A DNA stretch of 64,000 bases from UBA4416 sp046594225 (lineage in GTDB: Bacteria > Bacteroidota > Bacteroidia > B-17B0 > Aurantibacillaceae), in NCBI GenBank assembly GCA_046594225.1, contig JBKJPW010000008.1, positions 1-64,000 of the forward strand, written 5' to 3'. The translations under genes were made by a program, and so were the position numbers. The first letter of the stretch is position 1. Each line of letters opens with the position of its first letter. This document shows, piece after piece, positions 45,345 to 53,898 of this stretch. Below the pieces are notes generated by a model that saw only the letters and a list, made by a program, of their open reading frames with translations, was not told where the DNA came from and made no database searches.

Positions 45345-46038
45345 TGTCTACATTTTTTATTTCTTGGTAAAATAGATTTTTTATAGAAGGTTTAAAGATA
45401 AAATAGACAAAAGCAGAATGAAAACATAATTTTAAAATATAAGAGGACGTGCTAGGCAAATCTATTATTTGACTATATGAACTATCCACATCTGGTAATT
45501 GAGAAGTCAGGTATAAATAAGTAATGTCCATAATGATTTGGTAAATAAGCCAAAACAAAAACATGAACCATCCTGCTTTTGTTTTCTGCCATAAAAAGTA
45601 GATAGTAATGGGTAGATATAACAACTCTATGAAAAACCAATATATTGAAAAATCGGATCCAGAGAAATTAGTAATAGTATATGTAATAAGATTATAACTA
45701 TTAGCTAATTGAAATAAAAACATGAATAATAGAACAACGCAAAGTATAACAATAGATTTCTCAGGTGTTTTCTTCGTGAAAGGATCTGCGTATTCTAAAA
45801 GATTGGAGGTTTTATCTTGAATGTTTTTACGTTTCTTTTGATCTAGTTCTTCTTGTTGTTGAGCTTGCAACCTTTTTTCATTAAAATCTTTATGAGCTAT
45901 TTCTACATCATTTCTACAAGCTAACTCACTTTTAGCCGCTTCAATAGCTATATATTGATAGTCTTTACTGTTTTCAAGAATTTCAAGAAGTTTAGATGTT
46001 GAAAAAGTTTTGTATTTGTCGGCAAATTGATTAATCAT
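45337..46038 (-). CDS. Membrane protein with N-terminal soluble helical region, unknown
   Basis: 233 residues. Residues 1-80 are charged and helical (KLLEILENSKDYQYIAIEAAKSEL, then a Glu/Gln-rich coil), a layout seen in Bacteroidota proteins whose N-terminus handles or counts short peptides; residues 95-215 have four membrane helices. Two bases separate it from the U32 gene upstream. Function unknown. Confidence 0.6.
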   Translation of the reverse strand: MINQFADKYKTFSTSKLLEILENSKDYQYIAIEAAKSELACRNDVEIAHKDFNEKRLQAQQQEELDQKKRKNIQDKTSNLLEYADPFTKKTPEKSIVILCVVLLFMFLFQLANSYNLITYTITNFSGSDFSIYWFFIELLYLPITIYFLWQKTKAGWFMFLFWLIYQIIMDITYLYLTSQLPDVDSSYSQIIDLPSTSSYILKLCFHSAFVYFIFKPSIKNLFYQEIKNVDNE

Positions 46039-46040
46039 TT

Positions 46041-47903
46041 TTAATCCTCGTCTTCATATTCTAATTCAGCATCTTTTTCCCAAATTTCCATTTCGCAAGG
46101 TTTGCAATTAAATTTCAATTTGTAAGCATTATCACCATGTGTTAAGGTTAAAGGTTCCACTACTTTTTCGCCCATGGTGTCTCTTTGAAAACGAGCACAT
46201 TTTCCTAGTTCATACTTCACGCAGTATTTAGTAACCATGACGCGCGATTTTCCTGGATCCCATTGCAATTCAAATGCTTTTTCAATTTCGGTAACGCCAT
46301 GTCTTTTATAAAAAGCTCTCGCCATTTGGTTCGATACGTTGTAAGTAAAATCTAATTGAGATACTGGATAAGGATGATTTGTTTTTTGAATTTGAAATTC
46401 TTCGCGGTGATAGTCTTTTACTCTAATATCAATTAATTGTTCTAGTACTAGTCTTCTTACCTCGTTAACTTTTGAAATTGGCAAAAACCAGTTTTGAGAA
46501 AACTCAACTTTAACATCATCTACTATAAAAGGTGTGTTACCTGTTTTCGATAAATTCTTAATAATATTAGGAGTCGTAGATTCTTCATTCTTCGCTAATT
46601 CTTTAGCTGAGTCAAATGAGGATGTACTTTGGTGACCATCTTCATCAATAGCAACTAACATAAAGCCATCATTGGTTTCGGTAAACTTTAAATTAACACC
46701 AATTTTTCTGATAGCGCTATCATCACGTTCTACTAATCTGTTAAATTCCGCATCTGAATTTCTGTAAATAACGGTTCCAGATGGAATATTTTTAAATGTA
46801 TTTGGAACAACTATATTATTGACGATAATATTAATTTGCATACCATCCGGTTCGTTATTTTCATTAATAAAACACAAGCCATCACCATTATTTAATTTCT
46901 CGTAATTTTCAATAATATAACCATTGGCTTTAGTTTCAATTAACTTACCAATGTATTGCCCTTGTGATTTGGGACTATCCCATGAACCAATCTTCTCAGT
47001 GCGTTTGTTTACAAAATAATCGGTGTAACCTCTATTGAAGCTTCTATCCATTTCGGCTTCAAAATTATAAAAGGTTCTACCAGAAGATGCTTTTTGAAAT
47101 GTATCGTTATTCTCTAAAAAAGTATCTAGCTTTTTACGTAAGAATGATGTATTGTTTTTTACATACACCATATCTTTTAAACGACCTTCAATTTTAAATG
47201 AGGTAACTCCCGCTTCTATTAAATTTGGTAATTGGTCGCTTAAGTCTAAATCTTTAATAGATAATAAATGACTATTAGCAATCAATGTTTTTCCTGTGCC
47301 ATCAACTAAATTATATGGTAAACGACAGTTTTGAGCGCAGGAACCTCTATTGGCGCTTCTTTCTCCATTTGCAATACTCATATAGCAATTACCGCTAAAT
47401 GATACACAAAGCGCGCCAGACACAAAAAATTCTAATTCAACATCTGTTGCTTTGGTTATATCTTTAATTTGGTCTAAGTTTAATTCTCTTGCTAAAACTA
47501 CACGCTTCATCCCAGCATCAGCTAAAAATTTTACATGTTTTGGATCACGATTATTAGCTTGTGTACTCGCATGAATTACTATGGGAGGTAAATCCATTTC
47601 CATAACAGCCATATCTTGTACAATTAATGCATCCACGCCAATAGCGTATAATTCATGAATCATTTTTTTACAATCCTCCAATTCATGGTCATACAAAATG
47701 GTATTAACTACCACAAATACTTGTGCTTTAAATAAGTGAGCATATTGCACTAATTCCTTAATATCTTCAAGGGAATTAGTAGCATTTGAACGAGCCCCAA
47801 ATTGAGGCGCTCCAATATATACAGCATCAGCTCCAGCATTAATGGCGGCCATACCTTGTACCAGATTTTTGGCAGGTGATAAGATTTCTACTTTCTTCTT
47901 CAT
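46041..47903 (-). CDS. U32 family protein, probable RNA hydroxylation factor (RlhA/TrhP-like)
   Basis: 620 residues. The N-terminal TIM-barrel half opens KVEILSPAKNLVQGMAAINAGADAVYIG and contains the U32 signature (ELEFFVSGALCVSFSGNCYMS, then RSANRGSCAQNCRLPY), whose Cys residues are conserved. A second half ends with KYCVKYELGKCARF and CKPCEMEIW. Annotated as peptidases in the past, E. coli members RlhA and TrhP (YegQ) are now known to make 5-hydroxycytidine in 23S rRNA and 5-hydroxyuridine in tRNA. The length is closer to RlhA, but the Bacteroidota protein's substrate is not known. It leads a run of four closely spaced genes. Confidence 0.85.
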   Translation of the reverse strand: MKKKVEILSPAKNLVQGMAAINAGADAVYIGAPQFGARSNATNSLEDIKELVQYAHLFKAQVFVVVNTILYDHELEDCKKMIHELYAIGVDALIVQDMAVMEMDLPPIVIHASTQANNRDPKHVKFLADAGMKRVVLARELNLDQIKDITKATDVELEFFVSGALCVSFSGNCYMSIANGERSANRGSCAQNCRLPYNLVDGTGKTLIANSHLLSIKDLDLSDQLPNLIEAGVTSFKIEGRLKDMVYVKNNTSFLRKKLDTFLENNDTFQKASSGRTFYNFEAEMDRSFNRGYTDYFVNKRTEKIGSWDSPKSQGQYIGKLIETKANGYIIENYEKLNNGDGLCFINENNEPDGMQINIIVNNIVVPNTFKNIPSGTVIYRNSDAEFNRLVERDDSAIRKIGVNLKFTETNDGFMLVAIDEDGHQSTSSFDSAKELAKNEESTTPNIIKNLSKTGNTPFIVDDVKVEFSQNWFLPISKVNEVRRLVLEQLIDIRVKDYHREEFQIQKTNHPYPVSQLDFTYNVSNQMARAFYKRHGVTEIEKAFELQWDPGKSRVMVTKYCVKYELGKCARFQRDTMGEKVVEPLTLTHGDNAYKLKFNCKPCEMEIWEKDAELEYEDED

Positions 47904-47989
47904 TTTAGGGCGTAAAGGTCTGCATTTATTTGCTTGATTGCAAGTAAGATATGAAATAATAAGACGCTTTAATTATAGATGAACTATCG

Positions 47990-49603
47990 TTAAGAATTAT
48001 TTAATCTATTTAATGATTTATCAATATACTTTTCGTTTGGTAACAAAGCAGTTTGTATACGTTTAGCATAATGAATAGAATCCATCACTTCTTTATTTTT
48101 TTCTTCTAAGTGAGCAAAGGCTTCATCAACTAAAACTTTTTGTTTCTCAATAATAAGCTTCTGTCTTTGTGTTATTTTAAAGCGGTTAAATACAAAACCT
48201 AAAAATACAATCACCAATATTAAACCACCATATAATGCTAAGCGTTGTATTTTTTCTTGCTTTAACTGTGCTTGTTGACCTGTTAGTAAAGCATTTTTTA
48301 CTTTTTGTTCCTCAGTATGTTTCACGCTATCAGCTGCTGCCTTTTTCTCGTATTCATACTGAAATTGTTTTTTGATGCTTGCTTTTTTTGTTTCTTCATT
48401 ATTAATACTATCTCTCATTTGTATTTCTAACTCAAACATATTTAAAGCCTCTTTAAATTTATTTTGTTTTTGATAAATAGATTTAAGTAAAGCGGCTGAG
48501 TTTTTTATATTTTCTGGATAACCAATTTCTTTAGCTGTTTCCATGCTTTTATTGGCATAAGTTAAAGCCTCGTCAAGTTTACCTAGTTTTAATAAAATAA
48601 TACCTACATCTTTTAAAGAATTATTGATGCCATAAGAGTTATTTATGATTTCAAATATGCTTAGTGCTTTTTGATAATAGATTAAAGTTTTAGTATAATC
48701 TTCTCTTTTAAGATATATTGTACCAATTGCATTTAAACAAGCGGCTATGCCTTCTTGATATTCTATTTCTTCACAAATTTTTAAACTCTCATTAAAATAA
48801 TAAAGAGCTTTATTATCGTCTTTTAAATTTTTATATCCATTACCTAAATTATTTAAAGTAAATGCAATTCCTGATTTATCTTTAATTTCAGTATAAATAC
48901 TTAAACCTCTTTTATAATACTCTAAACCTTTTTGTATATCATCTTGATTAATATGAACAAAACCTATATTATTTAATGTTAATGCAATACCGCCTTTATC
49001 ATTAATTTTTTCTTGAATTTTTAATGCTTTATGATAATATTCAAGTCCTTTAGGAATATCACCCTTATTCTCATAAACTCCACCTATATTACAATAAGAG
49101 GTTGCTAAACCTTTTTTATCATTTATCTCTTCTCTGATTTTTATACTTTTATTAAAAAATGACAAAGCTTTTTCAATATCTCCTTCGTGTTCAAAGATGA
49201 TAGCCATATGGTTTAAAGATGCAGCAATACCTTCTTTATCATTAATTTCTTCACTTATTTTTAAACTTTTTTTACGATACATCAACATCTTTTCAATCTC
49301 TCCATGTTCTTCTGAAAGAAAACTAGCATTATTATATGCCACCGAAAGGTGTTTTAAATATTTATTTTTATCTGTTGGTATTTTGCAATTTGAACTATTT
49401 TTTTCAGCTATTACCATCAGTTGATCATTGTAAGCCGTTAATGTTTCTTCATCGGTCTCAGAATCAATTAAAAAATTTAAAATATTGCAACGTACGGTGT
49501 CGTGCTTTGCATTTTTAAGAGCCAGTTGTAAAGAGTCAATGGTTCTGTTTTGTGCTAAAACAGAAATAGGAAAAATAAATATGAAAATTATAAATGATTT
49601 CAT
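47990..49603 (-). CDS. Array member 6 (last): TPR-membrane-coil protein without output domain
   Basis: 537 residues. Signal peptide MKSFIIFIFIFPISVLAQ, about eight or nine TPR units (near residues 75-410) with the repeated pattern KGLEYY.KAL.I.E.INDK.GIA.TLNNIG, then the family's constant block: EYEKKAAADSVKH, a membrane helix (LALYGGLILVIVFLGFVF), a coil with EEKNKEVMDSIHYAKRIQTALLP, and stop. It is the most diverged at the end (LPNEKYIDKSLNRLNNS). There is no kinase, phosphatase or DNA-binding domain. Its start overlaps the stop of the upstream member by one base. TPRs probably lie outside the inner membrane and the coil inside. Confidence 0.82.
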   Translation of the reverse strand: MKSFIIFIFIFPISVLAQNRTIDSLQLALKNAKHDTVRCNILNFLIDSETDEETLTAYNDQLMVIAEKNSSNCKIPTDKNKYLKHLSVAYNNASFLSEEHGEIEKMLMYRKKSLKISEEINDKEGIAASLNHMAIIFEHEGDIEKALSFFNKSIKIREEINDKKGLATSYCNIGGVYENKGDIPKGLEYYHKALKIQEKINDKGGIALTLNNIGFVHINQDDIQKGLEYYKRGLSIYTEIKDKSGIAFTLNNLGNGYKNLKDDNKALYYFNESLKICEEIEYQEGIAACLNAIGTIYLKREDYTKTLIYYQKALSIFEIINNSYGINNSLKDVGIILLKLGKLDEALTYANKSMETAKEIGYPENIKNSAALLKSIYQKQNKFKEALNMFELEIQMRDSINNEETKKASIKKQFQYEYEKKAAADSVKHTEEQKVKNALLTGQQAQLKQEKIQRLALYGGLILVIVFLGFVFNRFKITQRQKLIIEKQKVLVDEAFAHLEEKNKEVMDSIHYAKRIQTALLPNEKYIDKSLNRLNNS

Positions 49604-49680
49604 TAATTCAATTCCTTTAATTTACGTTCAATGTATTTTTCGGAAGTTAATAAAGCTGTTTGTATGCGTTTAGCATAATG
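49551..49680 (-). repeat. 130-bp junction repeat, copy 1
   Basis: Covers the end of the coil of array member 5 and the signal peptide start of member 6. Nearly the same DNA recurs at 52408-52537 and 53769-53898, for example GCTAAAACAGAAAT..G and AAATTATAAATGATTTCATT in all three. Confidence 0.75.
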
Positions 49681-51093
49681 AATAGAATCGAGTACTTCTT
49701 TGTTCTTTTCTTCGAGATGAGCAAAGGCTCCATCAACTAATACTTTTTGTTGTTCAATAATTATTTTTTGTTTTTGAGTTACCTTAAATCGGTTAAACAC
49801 GAAACCTAAAAAGACAATGACTAAAACCAAACCACCATATAAAGCCAAACGTTGTGTTTTTTCTTGCTTTAACTGTGCTTGTTGAGCTTTTAATTGTGCG
49901 TTTTTTACTTTTTGTTCTTCGGTATGTTTCACACTATCGGCAGCAGCTTTCTTTTCATATTCATATTGGAATTGTTTTTTGGTACTCGCTTTCTTAGTTT
50001 CTTCATTAATAGTACTATCACGCATTTGAATTTCAAGTTCATACATTTCTAAAGCCTCTTTAAACTTATTTTGTTTTATATATATTTCTCTAAGAGTACT
50101 TGCTGAATGTTTAATTCTATCGGGGTTTCCTAATTCTTTAGCTATTTGCATACTTTGTTTAGCAATTGTACTTGCCTCAACCAAATTGCCTAGTCCAAAA
50201 AGTGCACGTCCTTTATTATTTAAAGCCATTGTGATTCCAACTTTATCTGAGATTTCGTTATAAATAACTAAACAAGAATTGTAATAATTAAGCGCGCTTT
50301 GAAGATCCTTCATTCTTGAATACATGGAACCTATATTGTTTAAGGAATAAGCTATACCGTATTTATTATTGCTTTCTTCTTGAACCTTTAAACTCTTGTT
50401 ATAATATTCTAAAGCTTGATGAGTGTCATGTAGATCGTCATAATATGATCCCAAGTTACTCAAAGCATAACCTATTCCTTTTTTATTATTAGTTTTTGTG
50501 TGTAAAATTAAACTCCTTTTGCAATACTCAATCGCTTTTTGATAATCCTTTTGACTTCTATAAACAACCGAAATATTATTAAGAGCGTTGGCAATTCCGT
50601 TATTATTATCTATTTCTTCATAAATTTTTAAACCTTTAAATAAGAATTCTAAAGTCAATCGGGTATCGCCTATATTACTATAGTCTGAACCTAGGTTAAT
50701 AAATGAGTTTGCCATTCCTAATTTATTATTTGTTTCTGTATAAATCGTCAAAGCTTTTTGATGACATTCCAAGGCCCTATCAATATCACCGTCATCAGAA
50801 CATTTTACTCCTATGTTAGTAAGAGCTCCACTTAAATGTTTCAAGTAGAAAAGGCTGGTGTTATTATTTTGAGAGGAAACCTTCGCCAGATTTATTTTGC
50901 AAATTGTAACACACGGATCAGCAAACTCTAAGATGTTTTTAACCTCACAGACCTCACTTAACTCCAATAACAATTTAACTTTAGTCGTATCGTGCTTTGC
51001 ATTTTTAAGTTCTAGTTTCAACGAATCGATATACGGATCCTGCGCTAAAAGGATAAAAGGAAAAAGGAATATTAACAGTACTATTTTTTTCAT
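49603..51093 (-). CDS. Array member 5: TPR-membrane-coil protein without output domain
   Basis: 496 residues. Signal peptide MKKIVLLIFLFPFILLAQ differs from the MKSFII type of three other members. About seven TPR units follow, several more diverged from the array consensus (for instance YNSCLVIYNEISDKVGITMAL). The constant block is almost identical to its neighbours (AAADSVKHTEEQKVKNAQL, LALYGGLVLVIVFLGFVFNRF, VLDSIHYAKRIQTALLTSEKY), ending ERKLKELN. TAATG overlaps at both ends. Confidence 0.82.
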   Translation of the reverse strand: MKKIVLLIFLFPFILLAQDPYIDSLKLELKNAKHDTTKVKLLLELSEVCEVKNILEFADPCVTICKINLAKVSSQNNNTSLFYLKHLSGALTNIGVKCSDDGDIDRALECHQKALTIYTETNNKLGMANSFINLGSDYSNIGDTRLTLEFLFKGLKIYEEIDNNNGIANALNNISVVYRSQKDYQKAIEYCKRSLILHTKTNNKKGIGYALSNLGSYYDDLHDTHQALEYYNKSLKVQEESNNKYGIAYSLNNIGSMYSRMKDLQSALNYYNSCLVIYNEISDKVGITMALNNKGRALFGLGNLVEASTIAKQSMQIAKELGNPDRIKHSASTLREIYIKQNKFKEALEMYELEIQMRDSTINEETKKASTKKQFQYEYEKKAAADSVKHTEEQKVKNAQLKAQQAQLKQEKTQRLALYGGLVLVIVFLGFVFNRFKVTQKQKIIIEQQKVLVDGAFAHLEEKNKEVLDSIHYAKRIQTALLTSEKYIERKLKELN

Positions 51094-52460
51094 TAATTTA
51101 ATTGATTGAGTTTGCGATCAATATACTTTTCGCTGGTTAATAAAGCTGTTTGTATGCGCTTAGCATAATGTATGGAATCCAGCACTTCTTTGTTTTTTTC
51201 TTCAAGATGAGAAAATGCTTCATCTACCAATACTTTTTGCTGTTCAATGATTACTTTTTGCTTTTGCGTTACTCTAAAGCGGTTAAACACGAAACCTAAA
51301 AAGATAATGACTAAAACCAAACCACCATATAAGGCCAAACGTTGTGTTTTTTCTTGCTTTAACTGTGCTTGTTGAGCTTTTAGTAAAGCATTTTTTACTT
51401 TTTGTTCCTCAGTATGTTTCACGCTATCAGCTGCTGCTTTTTTTTCATATTCGTATTCAAAGTGTTTTTTTATACTCACTTTTTTAGTTTGCTCGTTATT
51501 AATGCTATCGCGCATTTTTATTTCCAATTCATAGGTTTCTAATGCTTCTTTGTATTTATTTTGTTTTTCATAAATAGTTTTTAAAGTAATCGAAGCCCTC
51601 ATTATATTTTCAGGAAACCCTAATTTTTTGGATATATTTAAACTACGAATAGAGTATTCAAATGCTAATTTCAATTTACCATCTAATAAAAGGGCCTTTG
51701 CCATGTATGATGTAGAATACGCTAGGCCTTCTTGGTCATCATTTTTTTCCTGTAATTTTAAACTTCTTTTATAATATTCAATAGCCTTTTGATAACTACT
51801 CTGCTTAAAATAAATAAAACCAAGATTCATGGATGATCTTGAAATTCCTTTTTCATGATTGAGTTCTTCGTGTATCCTTAAACTTTTTTGAAAGCAATCT
51901 TTAGCCTTTAAAATATTGCCTTGTTTTTGACAAACAACTCCGATATTATTAAAGGCAAGAGCGATGCCTACTTTATCATTTAATTCAGAGTATATTTTTA
52001 AACTTTTATAATAATAATCTAAAGATTTTGGATAGTCTTTCTGATTATCATAAATATATCCAATGTTATTTAATGAGAGAGCAACGCCTTCCTTATCTTC
52101 TAATTCTTGGCAAATCTTTAAACTTTTATGATAATAATCCAAAGCTTTAGATATATTACCTTCTGTATCATAAATATATCCAATTCCTTCTAGCGCATAA
52201 GCGTAATGTTTTAAATATTTTTTTTTGAGAGAAGGTAACTGATTTGTTTGTTTTAAATTTTGTTCAGTTATTTGCAATAACTTGTTATAATAAACTATCC
52301 ATTCATCTTGGTTCACCACATCCACAAGTTCATGTAATATATTACAACGTGTTGTATCATGCTTAGCATTTTTTAAAGCTATTTTTAATGAATCGATCAT
52401 TTTATCTTGTGCTAAAACAGAAATTGGTAAAATAAATATGAAAATTATAAATGATTTCAT
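51093..52460 (-). CDS. Array member 4: TPR-membrane-coil protein without output domain
   Basis: 455 residues, one of the two short members, with about six TPR units. Signal peptide MKSFIIFIFILPISVLAQ. The TPRs include YYHKSLKICQELEDKEGVA and CFQKSLRIHEELNHEKGIS. Residues about 336-455 are the constant block with a membrane helix near 373-393, ending IDRKLNQLN. Shares one base with each neighbour (TAATG). Confidence 0.82.
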   Translation of the reverse strand: MKSFIIFIFILPISVLAQDKMIDSLKIALKNAKHDTTRCNILHELVDVVNQDEWIVYYNKLLQITEQNLKQTNQLPSLKKKYLKHYAYALEGIGYIYDTEGNISKALDYYHKSLKICQELEDKEGVALSLNNIGYIYDNQKDYPKSLDYYYKSLKIYSELNDKVGIALAFNNIGVVCQKQGNILKAKDCFQKSLRIHEELNHEKGISRSSMNLGFIYFKQSSYQKAIEYYKRSLKLQEKNDDQEGLAYSTSYMAKALLLDGKLKLAFEYSIRSLNISKKLGFPENIMRASITLKTIYEKQNKYKEALETYELEIKMRDSINNEQTKKVSIKKHFEYEYEKKAAADSVKHTEEQKVKNALLKAQQAQLKQEKTQRLALYGGLVLVIIFLGFVFNRFRVTQKQKVIIEQQKVLVDEAFSHLEEKNKEVLDSIHYAKRIQTALLTSEKYIDRKLNQLN

Positions 52461-52537
52461 TAATTCAATTCGTTTAATTTACGTTCAATATATTTTTCAC
52501 TTGTTAATAAAGCCGTTTGTATACGTTTAGCATAATG
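52408..52537 (-). repeat. 130-bp junction repeat, copy 2
   Basis: Same 130-base unit as at 49551-49680 and 53769-53898, spanning the junction of array members 3 and 4. Confidence 0.75.
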
Positions 52538-53821
52538 TATGGAGTCCATTACCTCCTTATTTTTTTCTTCTAAGTGAGTAAAGGCTTCATCAACTAATAC
52601 TTTTTGTTGTTCAATAATTACTTTTTGCTTTCTTGCAACCCTGAAACGATTGAATACAAAACCTAAAAAAGCAATCACTAAAACCAAACCTCCATAAAGT
52701 GCTAGGCGTTGCGTCTTCTCTTGTTTGAGTTGAGCACGTTGAGCAGTCAATAAAGCATTTTTTACTTTTTGTTCCTCATCATGTTTTACGCTATCGGCAG
52801 CAGCTTTTTTTTCATACTGATATTGAAGCTGTTTTTTGATACTGGCCCTCCTGCTTTCTGTATTGTAAATACTGTCCCGCATAAGTCTTTCCAACTCATA
52901 CATTTCCAATGCGTTTTTAAAGTTATCCTGACTTTTGTAAATTTCTTTTAAACGCATCGCCGCACGACGAATATTTTCGGGATACCCCAATTCTTTTGAT
53001 ATAGTTAAACTCCATATACTATATTTTTGAGCTTCTTTAATTTTCCCGAAATCTTGTAAGGCTGTTGCTATAAGATTGGTTGAAAGCGAAATTCCTCTTT
53101 TGTCTGATAGTTCCTCTGCAATCTTTAAACTCTGATGAAAGTATTCTAAGGCTTTAGTGTGATCTTTCTCTTTATAATAGATTAGTCCAATATTGTTTAT
53201 TGAGTTGGCAATACCCATTTTATCTGCTTGTTGTTGCCTTGCTTTTAAACCTTTTTGAAAATATACCAGAGCTTTATCTAGATCTCCTTGTTTTTGGTAG
53301 ATATTGCCTATATTATTTAAACAACTGCCAATTAATTCTTTGTCTTTTATTTCGTATAAAATAACCAAACTTCTTTGATTGTAGTCAATGGCTTTTTGAT
53401 TGTCACCTTGTCCGTCATAAATAAAACCTATGTTAATTAATGATGAGGCAACACCTTTTTTATCATTTACTTCTTCCTGAATTTTTAAGCTTCTGTGCAG
53501 GTATTCTAGTGCTTTGGGTATATCTCCCTTGTTGGTAGCCAAATAACCAGCATTGTTAAGCGCAACACCCAGGTGCTTTAAATAAATGGGTTTTAGAGCT
53601 ACGTTTGCTTTTGTTACCGATTTTTCTGCAAGCTTCAAGAGTTGCTCATTGTATTCGGGCCACTCTTCTTCACTAGCGTTCTCTGAAAGAAGATTTAAAA
53701 TACTACATCGTGTGGTATCATGCTTCGCATTTTTAAGTTCTACTTTCAAAGAATCAATAAATGAATTTTGTGCTAAAACAGAAATAGGGAAAATAAATAT
53801 GAAAATTATAAATGATTTCAT
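52460..53821 (-). CDS. Array member 3: TPR-membrane-coil protein without output domain
   Basis: 453 residues with about six TPR units; the signal peptide is identical in protein sequence to member 6. The constant block begins near residue 334 (YEKKAAADSVKHDEEQ) and has the membrane helix near 372-391; a few residues differ (FRVARKQK). It ends IERKLNELN. The DNA at both ends belongs to the 130-bp junction repeat shared with members 4 and 6. TAATG overlaps on both sides. Confidence 0.82.
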   Translation of the reverse strand: MKSFIIFIFIFPISVLAQNSFIDSLKVELKNAKHDTTRCSILNLLSENASEEEWPEYNEQLLKLAEKSVTKANVALKPIYLKHLGVALNNAGYLATNKGDIPKALEYLHRSLKIQEEVNDKKGVASSLINIGFIYDGQGDNQKAIDYNQRSLVILYEIKDKELIGSCLNNIGNIYQKQGDLDKALVYFQKGLKARQQQADKMGIANSINNIGLIYYKEKDHTKALEYFHQSLKIAEELSDKRGISLSTNLIATALQDFGKIKEAQKYSIWSLTISKELGYPENIRRAAMRLKEIYKSQDNFKNALEMYELERLMRDSIYNTESRRASIKKQLQYQYEKKAAADSVKHDEEQKVKNALLTAQRAQLKQEKTQRLALYGGLVLVIAFLGFVFNRFRVARKQKVIIEQQKVLVDEAFTHLEEKNKEVMDSIHYAKRIQTALLTSEKYIERKLNELN

Positions 53822-53898
53822 TAATTCAATTCGTTTAATTTACGTTCAATGTATTTTTCGGAAGTTAATAAAGCAGTTTGTATACGCTTAGCGTAATG
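53769..53898 (-). repeat. 130-bp junction repeat, copy 3
   Basis: Same 130-base unit as the other two copies, spanning the junction of array members 2 and 3. The junctions at 51093 and 55393 are more diverged. Confidence 0.75.
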
